NCBI RefSeq assembly: GCF_048820915.1
Contig: NZ_JBMERR010000005.1
Span: forward strand, 62,001 to 126,000
Source of the DNA: Cribrihabitans_A pelagius
Lineage (GTDB): Bacteria > Pseudomonadota > Alphaproteobacteria > Rhodobacterales > Rhodobacteraceae
Length of the DNA stretch: 64,000 nucleotides
Direction of reading: 5' to 3'
In this document: positions 7,315 through 16,186 of the stretch, in pieces
Layout of the letters: every line of letters starts with the position of its first letter
Numbering within the stretch: the stretch's first letter is position 1
Position numbers and translations under genes: made by a program
The notes under the pieces: generated by a model
Databases searched by the model: none
Told to the model about the DNA's origin: nothing
The model's input: the letters and a program-made list of their open reading frames with translations, nothing else

Positions 7315-8442
7315 TCAGAAGTGGAAGCCGACCTTCAGGCCAAAGCTGACCGCATCATTGTCCTGGAAGTTGGCAACCGGGGTGCCGCCTGGCGAGGCAA
7401 CCGCATCGCCCAGGTCGGTGTAGCGCACGCCGGCGGACACTGTCATCTTGTCCTGCTTGTACTGCACGCCCAGGCGGATCGCCTCGTAGCCGTGGGTCGG
7501 CGCCAGCGGCGACACCAGGTCGTCCCCGTCCACATCGGCATAGATCAGCGCCACCGAGCCGGACCAGTTGTCGTTGAAGGCGCGGCCGATGCCTACCGTG
7601 TAGGTGAAGGAATCGTCCAGGTCGATCAGGTCGACGGAGCGGCGGGCAAGGGTGCTCAGGCCCGGCACAACCAGATCGGTCACGCTGTGCTCGGCCCAGC
7701 GGATGTTGGCAAAGGCAAGCGTGTCGGCCGCGATGCCGGTCTGGAAGTCGAGGTTGACCGACTGCGGAGTCTTGGTCTTAGTCGAGGTGCTGGCGGTGGC
7801 CCCACTGGCAAAGGTCTCGTTCAGGTCGAAGTCATGCTCGATTTCGGAGCTGTAGGTGAGCGCCGCGCGCAGGGCGATCTCGGGGATCTCATAGGCCGCA
7901 CCGGCCACCCAGCCGAAGGCGCCATCCTTGTTCACCATCACGTTGAAAGTGCCGCCGATGGAAGTGTAAGCGAGCCCGTTCAGATTGATCTCGCCGTCGA
8001 TCTCCTGGTAGCGCAGACCGCCGTGCACGCTGAAGCGGTCGTTGAACTTGTAGCGCAGCAGAGCAGTCAGGGCGTTGGAATCTGCCACCGCAGTCGTGCC
8101 CCCAAGCAGTCTGGAGCCGCCTACCGGGTAGTTCACGTCCACACCCCAAGGCTGATCGAAGATCAGGGCGAAGGACAGCTGTTCGTTGAGGTCCCGCTTG
8201 TATCCTGCGCCGAACATGCTGAAGCGCTCGCCGACATCGCCGGTGGCAGCCGGTGACAGCGGCGGCAAGAGATTGCGGTCGGTCCCCGACAGGTCCACCG
8301 AGGTGGTCGCAGCCGAGAATTCGACGTAGTTGCCTTCCTCAAAAATAATGCCGATCGGCTGGCCGGTGCGGTCGAGGCCGCTTGCCATGGCCGAACCCGA
8401 TGCCAGCGCCAAGGCCGCCGATGTTGCAAGATAGCGTTTCAT
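7315..8442 (-). CDS. OmpP1/FadL family outer-membrane transporter
   Basis: A 375-residue outer-membrane beta-barrel for hydrophobic substrates such as long-chain fatty acids or aromatics. It starts with a signal peptide (MKRYLATSAALALASGSAMA), has alternating amphipathic strands throughout, and ends in phenylalanine (GLKVGFHF) as barrels recognised by BamA do. The ATG at 8442 has a strong GGGAGGAA site. A longer in-frame start would add a non-signal leader. It is somewhat shorter than classic FadL. It stands alone between two DMT exporters and has its own terminator. Confidence 0.88.
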   Translation of the reverse strand: MKRYLATSAALALASGSAMASGLDRTGQPIGIIFEEGNYVEFSAATTSVDLSGTDRNLLPPLSPAATGDVGERFSMFGAGYKRDLNEQLSFALIFDQPWGVDVNYPVGGSRLLGGTTAVADSNALTALLRYKFNDRFSVHGGLRYQEIDGEINLNGLAYTSIGGTFNVMVNKDGAFGWVAGAAYEIPEIALRAALTYSSEIEHDFDLNETFASGATASTSTKTKTPQSVNLDFQTGIAADTLAFANIRWAEHSVTDLVVPGLSTLARRSVDLIDLDDSFTYTVGIGRAFNDNWSGSVALIYADVDGDDLVSPLAPTHGYEAIRLGVQYKQDKMTVSAGVRYTDLGDAVASPGGTPVANFQDNDAVSFGLKVGFHF

Positions 8443-8559
8443 TGTTCCTCCCTCAGTTGCGGCCTGGGCGGGCCGCTTTGGGCGAACGTAGTCGGGCAGA
8501 TTTCCGCAGATCAATATTTACCGAACGGCAACTTGCCGGATACGCCCGGCGCCGCCGCG

Positions 8560-9441
8560 TCATGCAGGCGTTTTCGCAACGGTTCTGGCAGACAGATTGA
8601 GGTAGTTGCCGAGGAAAATCAGGGCCGCCCCGGTGAGCACCCAGATCTCCAGCGCCTCGCCATAGATAAGCATTCCCAAAACCGCGATCAGCGGCAGACG
8701 GGCAAAGTCGATCGGGGCGACCGCGCTGGCGGGCGCCAGCGACAGCGCGGTGGTGAGGCAGAAATGCGCGGACAAGCCCGCCAGCCCGATCACGATCAGC
8801 CAGGGCAGGGTGGCGGCGGCGGGCAGCGTCATGTCGCCGTCCCAGCCGGCCGCCAGCAGCCCCATCCCCAGCTGCATAAAAGTCAGCCAGAACAGGATCG
8901 AGCCGGTGGCCTCCAGCCGGGTGAGCCGCTTGGTGAGGATCGCGGTGAGGGCAAAGAAGATCGCGCAGGCCGCGGCTGCTGCCAGCCCGGGGTCGAGGGT
9001 TTCGGGGCTCGGCCGGGCTGCCAGCAGGATGCCCGCAAAGCCCAGGGCAACCGCGGCCATCCGGCGCCGGGTCAGCGCTTCGCCCAGGAGGAGCGGCGAC
9101 AGCAGGATCACCCAGAGCGGCGCGGTGAACTCGAGCGCAAAGACCTGCGCCAGCGGGATCAGCGTCACGGCGAAGAACCACAGGTTCTGGCCGGTGAAAT
9201 GGCAGATGTTGCGCAGCAGATGCGCGCCAAGCCGCGCGCGGCTGACCTGGGGCCAGCCACCGGTGAGGCTGAGCACCGCGCAGACCACGATCAGCCCCAC
9301 CAGGCTGCGGTAGGTCATGATCTCGAAGGTGTCGAGGCTGAGCCCGGCCTCCCGCCCGGCTATCGCCATCGCCGAAAAGGAGCAGACCGCACCCGTCATC
9401 CAGAGTGCGGCCCGGGCGGTGGCGGAAAGCGGCGCCGTCAT
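8560..9441 (-). CDS. DMT superfamily (EamA) transporter
   Basis: A 293-residue inner-membrane protein with about ten hydrophobic segments in two EamA halves. Relatives of this subtype are often annotated as RhaT or S-adenosylmethionine-like transporters, but the substrate cannot be set from sequence. The ATG at 9441 is favoured over the in-frame start at 9468 because AGGAG lies at the right distance upstream of MTAPLSATARAA. It is on the same strand as the FadL-like gene, 117 bases upstream of that gene's start codon, and not obviously in an operon with it. Confidence 0.88.
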   Translation of the reverse strand: MTAPLSATARAALWMTGAVCSFSAMAIAGREAGLSLDTFEIMTYRSLVGLIVVCAVLSLTGGWPQVSRARLGAHLLRNICHFTGQNLWFFAVTLIPLAQVFALEFTAPLWVILLSPLLLGEALTRRRMAAVALGFAGILLAARPSPETLDPGLAAAAACAIFFALTAILTKRLTRLEATGSILFWLTFMQLGMGLLAAGWDGDMTLPAAATLPWLIVIGLAGLSAHFCLTTALSLAPASAVAPIDFARLPLIAVLGMLIYGEALEIWVLTGAALIFLGNYLNLSARTVAKTPA

Positions 9442-9493
9442 GTCTGTCTCCTGTCTGCGTTCCCGCAAGACAGGCGCGATTAGCGGCCGCGCG

Positions 9494-11035
9494 TCAAGCC
9501 GGAACTGCCTGTGCCGGGGCCGGCGCAGGGGCGGCCGGCAGGCGCGGCACTGGCGGCGTATCCAGGCGGCGGCCTGCTTCGATGTAGCGGGCGGCCAGCG
9601 CCAGCGGGTCGAAGTTGAGCCGCGCCAGCAGGGTGCGGTATTCCGCCGTGAGGGCCGCCATCATCTCGGCATCGGCGGTCATCGCGTTCTTTTTCGGCGG
9701 CAGGGTAACGGGGCCGTCATAGCCAAGTGCCGCCAGCAGCCGGGCGGCGCCCTCGGGCTTGGTGGCGTCCTCGAGCTGGGCCTCGACGAAATGCACCCGG
9801 TTGCCGTATAGCAGCTGGTAGTAGGCCTGCCGCGCTGCCATTTCCATTGCGTACCAGAGCGCATAACCCACTTCGCCCAGCGGCTTCATCTGATCGGGGC
9901 TGACGATCACATTGGGGTAGTTCCGGTCCAGATACCATTGCCAGGGGATGGTGATGTTCTTGAAATCGCCGCGCACCACGTAGCTGGCGGATTGCTTGGC
10001 CAGGTCGCGGCGCAGGATGACCACGGTGCTGGCGGCGCAGAGGCTGCTTTCGGCCAGCGCCTCGATCAGGCCGCATTTGCCGAGCGTGTGGTTGCTTTCG
10101 GCATAAGGCGCCTGCAGGCCCGCAAGCTTGCGCTCCCAGAAATCGCAGAGCAGCCCGTCCATGCCGACGGTGTTGAAGGTGCGCATGTGGCGGATTTCAG
10201 GCATGGTCTTGCCGAAGTCGCCGATGCCGAGCGGTTCATGCACCGAAGGCATCTGCAGGTTCACCTTGATCAGCTCGGCCAGCCAGGCCGTGCCGGTGCG
10301 CCCGGCTGAAAGGGTGAAGATGAACTGACTGGCGCCGCTGTCCTGAACCGGCGCGGACGCCGCTTTGGCGACCGGGCGGGGGTAGCCGAAACGGGCGATC
10401 TCCCCCTGGCACTGCTCCTCGATGATGTCGGCGGCCTGAGGGAAGGCCTGATAGACCGCCTGCGGCTCGGCGCCAGCCTTGGGGCGCAGGCCGCCCTTGG
10501 CGCTGAGCGCGGAGAATCGTTCCCACAGACCCGCGATCCCGAGGGCTGCGATGTCTTCTTCCAGGTGCTCGTAGCGCAGGAAGACGTCGGGGGCGTTGGC
10601 GCCCTCCAGTGGCGCGATGCGCCGGTTTTCCTGCAGCATGTGGCGGTAGACATTGGTGAAATCGCCAAAGCTGATGCCCGCGCGCTCCAGCTCTTCCCAA
10701 TAATAGCGCGAGATCGCGGCATCATAGGGGTCGCGCCAGATCGTCACCTTGCGGTAGCTGTCCCAGATGCCTTTCGGCACCTGCGCGCGGATCAGGGCGG
10801 CGGGCATGTGATTGTAGAACTCCGCCTTGCTCCGGCTGCCGTCCGGCCAGGTCTGGGCCTTGTAGTTCTGTGCGCCGCGATAGCCCAACTCCACCCGCTT
10901 GGCTTCGTCGTTGGGGGTGATCGGGGTGATCACGCTCTCCGCGTCGCAGAAGCTGGACAAGGCCATTTCGAACGAGGTGCCGCCCACTTTCTTGGTCTTG
11001 ATGAAAATGAGCTTCAGCGGGTGGCAGATGATCAT
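9494..11035 (-). CDS. Two-domain sulfotransferase-like protein
   Basis: A 513-residue protein carrying two sulfotransferase-like modules in tandem. The first (about 5-225) has a 5'-phosphosulfate-binding-type loop KTKKVGGTS (13-21) and a 3'-phosphate-binding-type segment WRDPYDAAISRYY (100-112). The second (about 235-500) has SAGRTGTAWL (243-252) and LRRDLAKQSASYV as the corresponding pair. The C-terminus is Pro/Ala-rich. The ATG at 11035 is favoured by a GGAG site. A PAPS-dependent transfer to a carbohydrate or lipid is the family expectation; the acceptor is unknown. No glycan gene cluster surrounds it. Fusion of two modules is unusual and may be one active plus one degenerate domain. Confidence 0.82.
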   Translation of the reverse strand: MIICHPLKLIFIKTKKVGGTSFEMALSSFCDAESVITPITPNDEAKRVELGYRGAQNYKAQTWPDGSRSKAEFYNHMPAALIRAQVPKGIWDSYRKVTIWRDPYDAAISRYYWEELERAGISFGDFTNVYRHMLQENRRIAPLEGANAPDVFLRYEHLEEDIAALGIAGLWERFSALSAKGGLRPKAGAEPQAVYQAFPQAADIIEEQCQGEIARFGYPRPVAKAASAPVQDSGASQFIFTLSAGRTGTAWLAELIKVNLQMPSVHEPLGIGDFGKTMPEIRHMRTFNTVGMDGLLCDFWERKLAGLQAPYAESNHTLGKCGLIEALAESSLCAASTVVILRRDLAKQSASYVVRGDFKNITIPWQWYLDRNYPNVIVSPDQMKPLGEVGYALWYAMEMAARQAYYQLLYGNRVHFVEAQLEDATKPEGAARLLAALGYDGPVTLPPKKNAMTADAEMMAALTAEYRTLLARLNFDPLALAARYIEAGRRLDTPPVPRLPAAPAPAPAQAVPA

Positions 11036-11146
11036 TTGGATTCTCCAAAGCGCAAAGTGTCTGCGGCGACTATCCCGCAAACCTCTGAGGGATTGGTTAA
11101 CCCTGACCGGAATTCCCGCGTCTCGTGCCGCCGCGCGCGGGCAAAG

Positions 11147-11174
11147 AAAAACCCCGGCCGCGGGGGCCGGGGTT
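11147..11174 (-). terminator. Rho-independent terminator of guaA
   Basis: AACCCCGGCC (11150-11159) pairs with GGCCGGGGTT (11165-11174); on the minus strand the stem runs into a T tract. It lies 15 bases after the guaA stop codon. Confidence 0.9.
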
Positions 11175-11188
11175 CAGCAAATGCTGGG

Positions 11189-12751
11189 TCATTCCCACTC
11201 GATCGTGCCGGGAGGCTTGGAGGTGATGTCGTAAGTGCACCGGTTGATGCCCTTCACCTCGTTGATGATGCGGGTGGCGGTTTCGCCGAGGAATTCGTGG
11301 CTGAACGGGTAGTAATCCGCGGTCATGCCATCCACCGAGGTCACCGCACGCAGGGCGCAGGCATAATCATAGGTGCGCCCGTCGCCCATCACCCCAACGG
11401 TGCGGACCGGCAGGATCGCGACGAAGGCCTGCCAGATCTCGTCATAAAGACCGTGCTTGCGGATCTGGTCGATGTAAATGGCATCCGCCTCGCGCAGGAT
11501 GTCGAGCTTGTCGCGGGTGATCTCGCCCGGGCAGCGGATCGCCAGGCCCGGCCCCGGGAAGGGGTGGCGGCCGATGAAGCTTGCGGGCAGGCCCAGTTCG
11601 TGGCCCAGCGCGCGCACCTCGTCCTTGAACAGCTCGCGCAGCGGCTCCACAAGCTTCAGGCCCATCTTCTCCGGCAGGCCGCCCACGTTGTGGTGCGACT
11701 TGATAGTGACCGAGGGGCCGCCCGAGAAGCTGACCGATTCAATCACGTCGGGGTAGAGCGTGCCCTGGGCCAGGAACTCGGCGCCGTCGATGGTGTCGGC
11801 GTGTTTCTGGAACACGTCGATGAACAGCTTGCCGATGATCTTGCGCTTGGTCTCGGGGTCGGAGACGCCGTCCAGCTCGCCCAGGAACAGGTCGCTCTCA
11901 TCCGCGTGGATCAGCTGGATGTTGTAGTTGTCGCGGAACATCTTGACGACTTCTTCCGCCTCGTTCTTGCGCAGAAGGCCGTGATCGACAAAGACGCAGG
12001 TGAGCTGATCGCCGATCGCCTCGTGGATCAGCACCGCCGCAACCGAGGAATCGACACCGCCCGAAAGGCCGCAGATCACCTGTTTGCCGCCGACCTGTTC
12101 GCGGATCAGGCGGATCGCCTCTTCCTTGTAGGCGCCCATGGTCCAGTCGCCGGTGAAGCCTGCAAGCTTCACGAAGTTCTCATAGAGCGTCTTGCCGTTC
12201 GGGGTGTGGTGCACCTCGGGGTGGAACTGCACCGCAAAGAAGTTGCGTTCCAGGTCGGCGGTGATCGCAAAGGGCGCGTTGGGGGAGGTGCCGTAAACCT
12301 TGAAACCCGGTGCAATTTCCGAGACATGGTCGCCGTGGCTCATCCAGACCTGCTCGCGTTCCTCCAGGAACCAGCCGGTCAGCAGCGGGATGCGCTCCTC
12401 GGTGGGAGTGACATAGGCGCGGCCGAATTCGGCGGTGCCGTGGCCACTGACCACCCGGCCGCCCAGCTGGTGCATCATCACCTGCTGGCCATAGCAGATG
12501 CCAAGGATCGGGACGCCGTAATCGAAGATCTCCTGCGGCACCCTTGGGGAGCCCTCGCGGGTCACACTGTCGGGCCCGCCCGAGAAGATCACCGCCTTCG
12601 GCGCCAGCTCGCGCACGAAGTCCATGGTGACATTCTGGTAGGGGTGGATTTCGCAATAGACGTTCAGCTCGCGCAGGCGGCGCGCAATCAGCTGCGTGAC
12701 CTGGCTGCCAAAGTCGATGATGAGGAGGCGGTCATGGGATGTCTCTGTCAT
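11189..12751 (-). CDS. guaA: GMP synthase (glutamine-hydrolysing)
   Basis: A 520-residue cytoplasmic enzyme that aminates XMP to GMP. The class I glutamine amidotransferase domain (about 8-205) has C86 in GICYGQQ and H177/E179 in QFHPEV. The ATP-pyrophosphatase domain has the SGGVDSS loop at about 230-236. The C-terminal dimerisation domain ends in the invariant KPPGTIEWE. Length and start (MTETSHDRLLIIDFGSQ) are normal. It is a single gene with its own terminator. Confidence 0.98.
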   Translation of the reverse strand: MTETSHDRLLIIDFGSQVTQLIARRLRELNVYCEIHPYQNVTMDFVRELAPKAVIFSGGPDSVTREGSPRVPQEIFDYGVPILGICYGQQVMMHQLGGRVVSGHGTAEFGRAYVTPTEERIPLLTGWFLEEREQVWMSHGDHVSEIAPGFKVYGTSPNAPFAITADLERNFFAVQFHPEVHHTPNGKTLYENFVKLAGFTGDWTMGAYKEEAIRLIREQVGGKQVICGLSGGVDSSVAAVLIHEAIGDQLTCVFVDHGLLRKNEAEEVVKMFRDNYNIQLIHADESDLFLGELDGVSDPETKRKIIGKLFIDVFQKHADTIDGAEFLAQGTLYPDVIESVSFSGGPSVTIKSHHNVGGLPEKMGLKLVEPLRELFKDEVRALGHELGLPASFIGRHPFPGPGLAIRCPGEITRDKLDILREADAIYIDQIRKHGLYDEIWQAFVAILPVRTVGVMGDGRTYDYACALRAVTSVDGMTADYYPFSHEFLGETATRIINEVKGINRCTYDITSKPPGTIEWE

Positions 12752-12794
12752 GCGCCGCCAATACGTCGAAGCCGTTGCTGTGACAAGTGCCTAT

Positions 12795-12829
12795 GGCCGG
12801 GCGGGCCGCAAAATTGCGCCCGCCCGGCC
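12795..12829. terminator. Long GC-rich hairpin between aldo/keto reductase and guaA
   Basis: GGCCGGGCGGG (12795-12805) pairs perfectly with CCCGCCCGGCC (12819-12829), and the intervening bases can extend the stem with one bulged C. It follows the stop of the aldo/keto reductase on the minus strand by ten bases. No T tract follows, so its termination strength is uncertain. Confidence 0.55.
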
Positions 12830-12839
12830 GGACAGGGCA

Positions 12840-13730
12840 TCACGGCACGGGCTTGCCGCTGGCCAGCGTGTAGAGCTCGAACCATTCCTCGCGGCTCAGC
12901 TTGACGGAGAGCGCATCGCCAAGCCTCTGAATGCGGTCCAGGCTGTTGGTGCCCATGACCGGCAGGATGCGCGCCGGGTGCGCCAGCAGGAAGGCAACCG
13001 CGATGGAGGCGCGGTCCACGCCATTGGCGGCAGCGAGTTCCTCCATCCGGGCGGTCAGTGGGGTGCTGCCGCGCATCAACGCGCCGCCGCCGAGCGGCGA
13101 CCACGCCATTGCGGGCAGCTTGCGCCGCTGCAGTGCGGCCAAGGTGCCGTCGGTGAATGGCGAAAGCTCCGCCAGGCTCAGTTCAATCTGGTTGGTCACC
13201 AGAGGCTGCGACATCGCCGATTGCAGCAGATCCATATCCCAGGGCCGGAAATTCGACACGCCCGCGGCGCGGATTTTGCCTTCTGCCACCAAATCGTCCA
13301 GGGCGCGGCCGGTGTCCTCGGGGTCCATGAGCGGGTCGGGGCGGTGGATCAGAAGCAGGTCGAGGTAATCGGTGCCAAAGTCGCGCAAGCTCTGCTCGAC
13401 GGCTGCGAAAATATGGGCGCGGCTGGTGTTGTAGTGCTTGACTGGCGCGGTGCTGTATCTTTCGGACGGCATGACGATGCCGCATTTGCTGACGATCTCC
13501 ACCTTCTGGCGCAAGCCGGGCGCAGACTTCAGAGCTTCGCCCATGATGGCTTCCGCGAGGTAGCCGCCGTAGATATCTGCCTGATCCAGCGTGGTGATGC
13601 CCTGGTCAAGGCAGGCGCTGATCTTGCCGCAGATATGCGCGGCCGTTGCGTCTTCGGCATCGGCAATCCGCCACAAGCCATAGGCAATGCGGCTGAACGA
13701 CAGGTCGGCTGTCAGTGAAATCCGGTCCAT
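12840..13730 (-). CDS. Aldo/keto reductase (YdhF-like)
   Basis: A 296-residue NADPH-dependent oxidoreductase with a TIM-barrel fold. The catalytic tetrad is visible: D49 in TTLDQAD, Y54 in DIYGGY, K82 in IVSKCG and H129 in LLLIHRPDP. The segment AGVSNFRPWDMDLLQ and the late PVMGTNSLDRIQ cofactor loop match the E. coli YdhF subgroup. The substrate is unknown. It stands alone; a large hairpin follows its stop codon. Confidence 0.92.
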   Translation of the reverse strand: MDRISLTADLSFSRIAYGLWRIADAEDATAAHICGKISACLDQGITTLDQADIYGGYLAEAIMGEALKSAPGLRQKVEIVSKCGIVMPSERYSTAPVKHYNTSRAHIFAAVEQSLRDFGTDYLDLLLIHRPDPLMDPEDTGRALDDLVAEGKIRAAGVSNFRPWDMDLLQSAMSQPLVTNQIELSLAELSPFTDGTLAALQRRKLPAMAWSPLGGGALMRGSTPLTARMEELAAANGVDRASIAVAFLLAHPARILPVMGTNSLDRIQRLGDALSVKLSREEWFELYTLASGKPVP

Positions 13731-13974
13731 GAAGCAATCCTTTTCCGCCAGGGGTGGTATTTGTTAGCGCCAACATCCTGTGCCAGCTTCCGGCCGGCAA
13801 ACGCAAGCCGGCCAGTGCGGAATTTCCGGTTCCGGACAGCCCAACTGCCGGGGCAGCGCGGGAAAATGCCGCGGCAATGTCGCTTTTCAACTTGAATGGC
13901 CGCTATCTTTCGGCGCGAGGGGGCGGGACGGAGGTAGAAACAGCCGCAATGAATGCCCTTGTTGAGGACAAACC

Positions 13975-15519
13975 ATGACAGAAGCAGCACCGCGCCGTCG
14001 CGCACGGGGTGGCGGCGGCGCCGCCCGCCGGGCCGAACGTACCAGCGTCAAGATCGAAACCGCGAAGTACATCGAGCGCAACATCCCCAACTTCGAAGTG
14101 CTGAACGACGAGGCGCTGGAGATCATCGAGCACAACGCCGAGACCATCCTCGAGGAGGTTGGCGTCAACTTCGTGAACAACCCCGGAGCGCTGAAGCTGT
14201 GGAAGGACGCGGGGGCCGATGTATCGGGCGAGCGCGTGCGCATCCCGCGCGGCCTGGCCCGCAAGCTGTGCGAGACCGCGCCGGCTGAATTCACCCAGCA
14301 CGCCCGCAACCCTGAAAAATCGGTGGTGATCGGCGGCAGGAACCTGGTGCTGGCACCGGTCTATGGCCCGCCCTTCGTGCGCGACGCCAAGGGCGGCCGC
14401 CGCTATGCGACGATGGAGGACTTCAACAAGTTCGTGAAGCTCGCCTATATGTCCAAGTGGCTGCACCACTCCGGCGGCACCGTCTGCGAGCCCACCGACA
14501 TTCCCGTCAACAAGCGCCACCTCGACATGCTGATGGCGCATATGACGCTGAGCGACAAACCCTTCATGGGCTCGGTCACCGAACCGGTGCGGGCGCAGGA
14601 TTCGGTCGACATGTGCGGTATCCTCTTTGGCGAGGAGTTCGTGCAGAACAACACCGTGATGACCTCGCTCACCAATATCAACTCGCCGATGACCTTCGAC
14701 GACGTGATGATGGGCGCGCTGGAAGTCTACGCGAAGAACAACCAGGCCTGCATCATCTCCCCCTTCATCGTCGGCGGCGCGATGGCGCCGGTGTCGGTGG
14801 CAGGCACGCTGACGCAGGTGCTGGCCGAGGTGATGACCGGTGTCGCCTACAGCCAGCTGGTGCGTCCGGGCGCGCCCGCGATCTTTGGCGCCTTCGTCTC
14901 CTCGATCGACATGAACTCCGGCGCGCCCACCTTCGGAACGCCCGAAGCCTCGCTGGTGACCTATGGCGCAGGCCAGCTGGCGCGGCGCCTGAAGCTGCCG
15001 TTCCGCTCGGCCGGCTCTTTCTGCGGCTCCAAACTGCCGGATGCGCAGGCCGCCTACGAGACCGCCAATTCGCTCAACATGGGGCTTTTGTCGGGCGTGA
15101 ACTTCATGCTGCACTCCTGCGGCTGGCTGGAAGGCGGGCTGGTTGCCGACTTCGAGAAGTTCGTGATGGACGCCGACCAGCTGGGCGCGCTGCACGGGCT
15201 GGCCCGCGGCATTTCGGTAGATGAGGACGCCCAGGCGATGGATGCCATCCGCGAGGTCGGCCCCGGCGGGCACTACCTCGGCTGCGCCCATACCCAGGCC
15301 AACTTCAAATCCGCCTTCTGGAAATCCAACCTGTTCGACTACAAGCCGTTTGAGACCTGGGAAGAGGAGGGCGCGCGCGACACCTATGCGCTGGCCACCA
15401 ACCGGGTCGATCACCTGCTGGCGACCTATCAGCAGCCGGAGCTGGATCTTGGCCTCAAGCAGGCGCTGGAGGAATATGTGGTCAACAAGAAGGCCTCGAT
15501 GCCGGATGCGTTCATGTAA
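13975..15519 (+). CDS. Trimethylamine methyltransferase family protein without pyrrolysine
   Basis: A 514-residue corrinoid-dependent methyltransferase family protein. After a basic, Gly-rich N-terminal tail (about 1-20), the MttB TIM-barrel runs to the end, with segments such as SKWLHHSGGTVCEPTD, VRPGAPAIFG and GAPTFGTPEASLVTYG. The reading frame contains no in-frame amber codon and ends in TAA, so this is the non-pyrrolysine branch, related to glycine betaine methyltransferase MtgB. A methylated-amine substrate is inferred. No corrinoid protein or reductive activase is in the window, so partners must lie elsewhere. AGGAC just before the ATG supports this start. Confidence 0.9.
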   Translation: MTEAAPRRRARGGGGAARRAERTSVKIETAKYIERNIPNFEVLNDEALEIIEHNAETILEEVGVNFVNNPGALKLWKDAGADVSGERVRIPRGLARKLCETAPAEFTQHARNPEKSVVIGGRNLVLAPVYGPPFVRDAKGGRRYATMEDFNKFVKLAYMSKWLHHSGGTVCEPTDIPVNKRHLDMLMAHMTLSDKPFMGSVTEPVRAQDSVDMCGILFGEEFVQNNTVMTSLTNINSPMTFDDVMMGALEVYAKNNQACIISPFIVGGAMAPVSVAGTLTQVLAEVMTGVAYSQLVRPGAPAIFGAFVSSIDMNSGAPTFGTPEASLVTYGAGQLARRLKLPFRSAGSFCGSKLPDAQAAYETANSLNMGLLSGVNFMLHSCGWLEGGLVADFEKFVMDADQLGALHGLARGISVDEDAQAMDAIREVGPGGHYLGCAHTQANFKSAFWKSNLFDYKPFETWEEEGARDTYALATNRVDHLLATYQQPELDLGLKQALEEYVVNKKASMPDAFM

Positions 15520-15565
15520 ACCGGGCATGTGATCCGGCCTGCGCCGCCCGGTCCCGTGACTTTTG

Positions 15566-15949
15566 TCACGCGGCCGGGGGCGCTGACACAGGCGGGCAGG
15601 GGGTGATCCCTGTTGCCTGCTCCACACGGCGGCCCGCTGCGGCCGCCGTCTGCGTATCGGACGGGCTGCCCAGGCGCTCCAGAAACTCGGCTTCTCCCGC
15701 CAGCGCGATCAGCAGCTCGACATGGCGAATCAGCGAATAACCGGCCTCGCCGCGCTTGCGGCTGTCCTCCATCCCCTGTTCCAGCTCCATCAGCTGCAGC
15801 GCCGCCACCGCCGGGCGCGGCAGCGTGCCATAGCCCAGGACGCGCGGCAGATCGCGCTTGCGGCAATAGGAGCGCGCGCCGAGCCGGGCGCTGCGCGCCA
15901 GCAGCCGGGGGCGCCGCAGGGCGGTCAGGCGGCTGTAGAGATCCTGCAT
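15566..15949 (-). CDS. DUF6477 family protein
   Basis: A 127-residue protein that matches my memory of a Rhodobacterales-restricted family starting with the pattern MQDLYSRLTALRRPRLLARSA. The middle (AALQLMELEQGMEDSRKRGEAGYS) is helical and charged; the C-terminal 30 residues are low-complexity. No catalytic or membrane motif is visible. The ATG at 15949 has AGGAAAGGAAAAG upstream. It is transcribed divergently from the GafA-like gene across a 237-base AT-richer gap, which suggests shared regulation. Function unknown. Confidence 0.85.
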   Translation of the reverse strand: MQDLYSRLTALRRPRLLARSARLGARSYCRKRDLPRVLGYGTLPRPAVAALQLMELEQGMEDSRKRGEAGYSLIRHVELLIALAGEAEFLERLGSPSDTQTAAAAGRRVEQATGITPCPPVSAPPAA

Positions 15950-15984
15950 CGGCTTTTCCTTTCCTTGCTCAAGACGGATCCCGT

Positions 15985-15999
15985 TTAACACAACTTTTA
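15985..15999. promoter_or_regulatory. Candidate CtrA-type box in the DUF6477/GafA-like intergenic region
   Basis: The sequence reads TTAA, seven bases, then TTTA, one mismatch from the alphaproteobacterial CtrA consensus TTAA-N7-TTAA. CtrA is known to influence gene transfer agent control in Rhodobacteraceae, so the position is suggestive. A by-eye match only. Confidence 0.3.
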
Positions 16000-16186
16000 G
16001 GGGTGTTGCGGCGGCGCCGCTACCGGCGAACGGTGCCTTGTTTGATGATTGGTTTTTTTTGGGAAACAATGGTGGATAATCTGAAGTTTTGTTCAAAATC
16101 AGACGGCTATACGCTACACTTGTTGTGGGGAACCCTGTGGGCAAGTGGTGGGTAGCCGCCTGGGAGACTGCCGGGGAACCTGAAAC

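Noticed and set aside
13731..13974. A regulatory RNA in the mttB leader
   Set aside because: No strong hairpin with a T tract or conserved element was visible, only a ribosome-binding site (AGGAC) and general GC-rich sequence.
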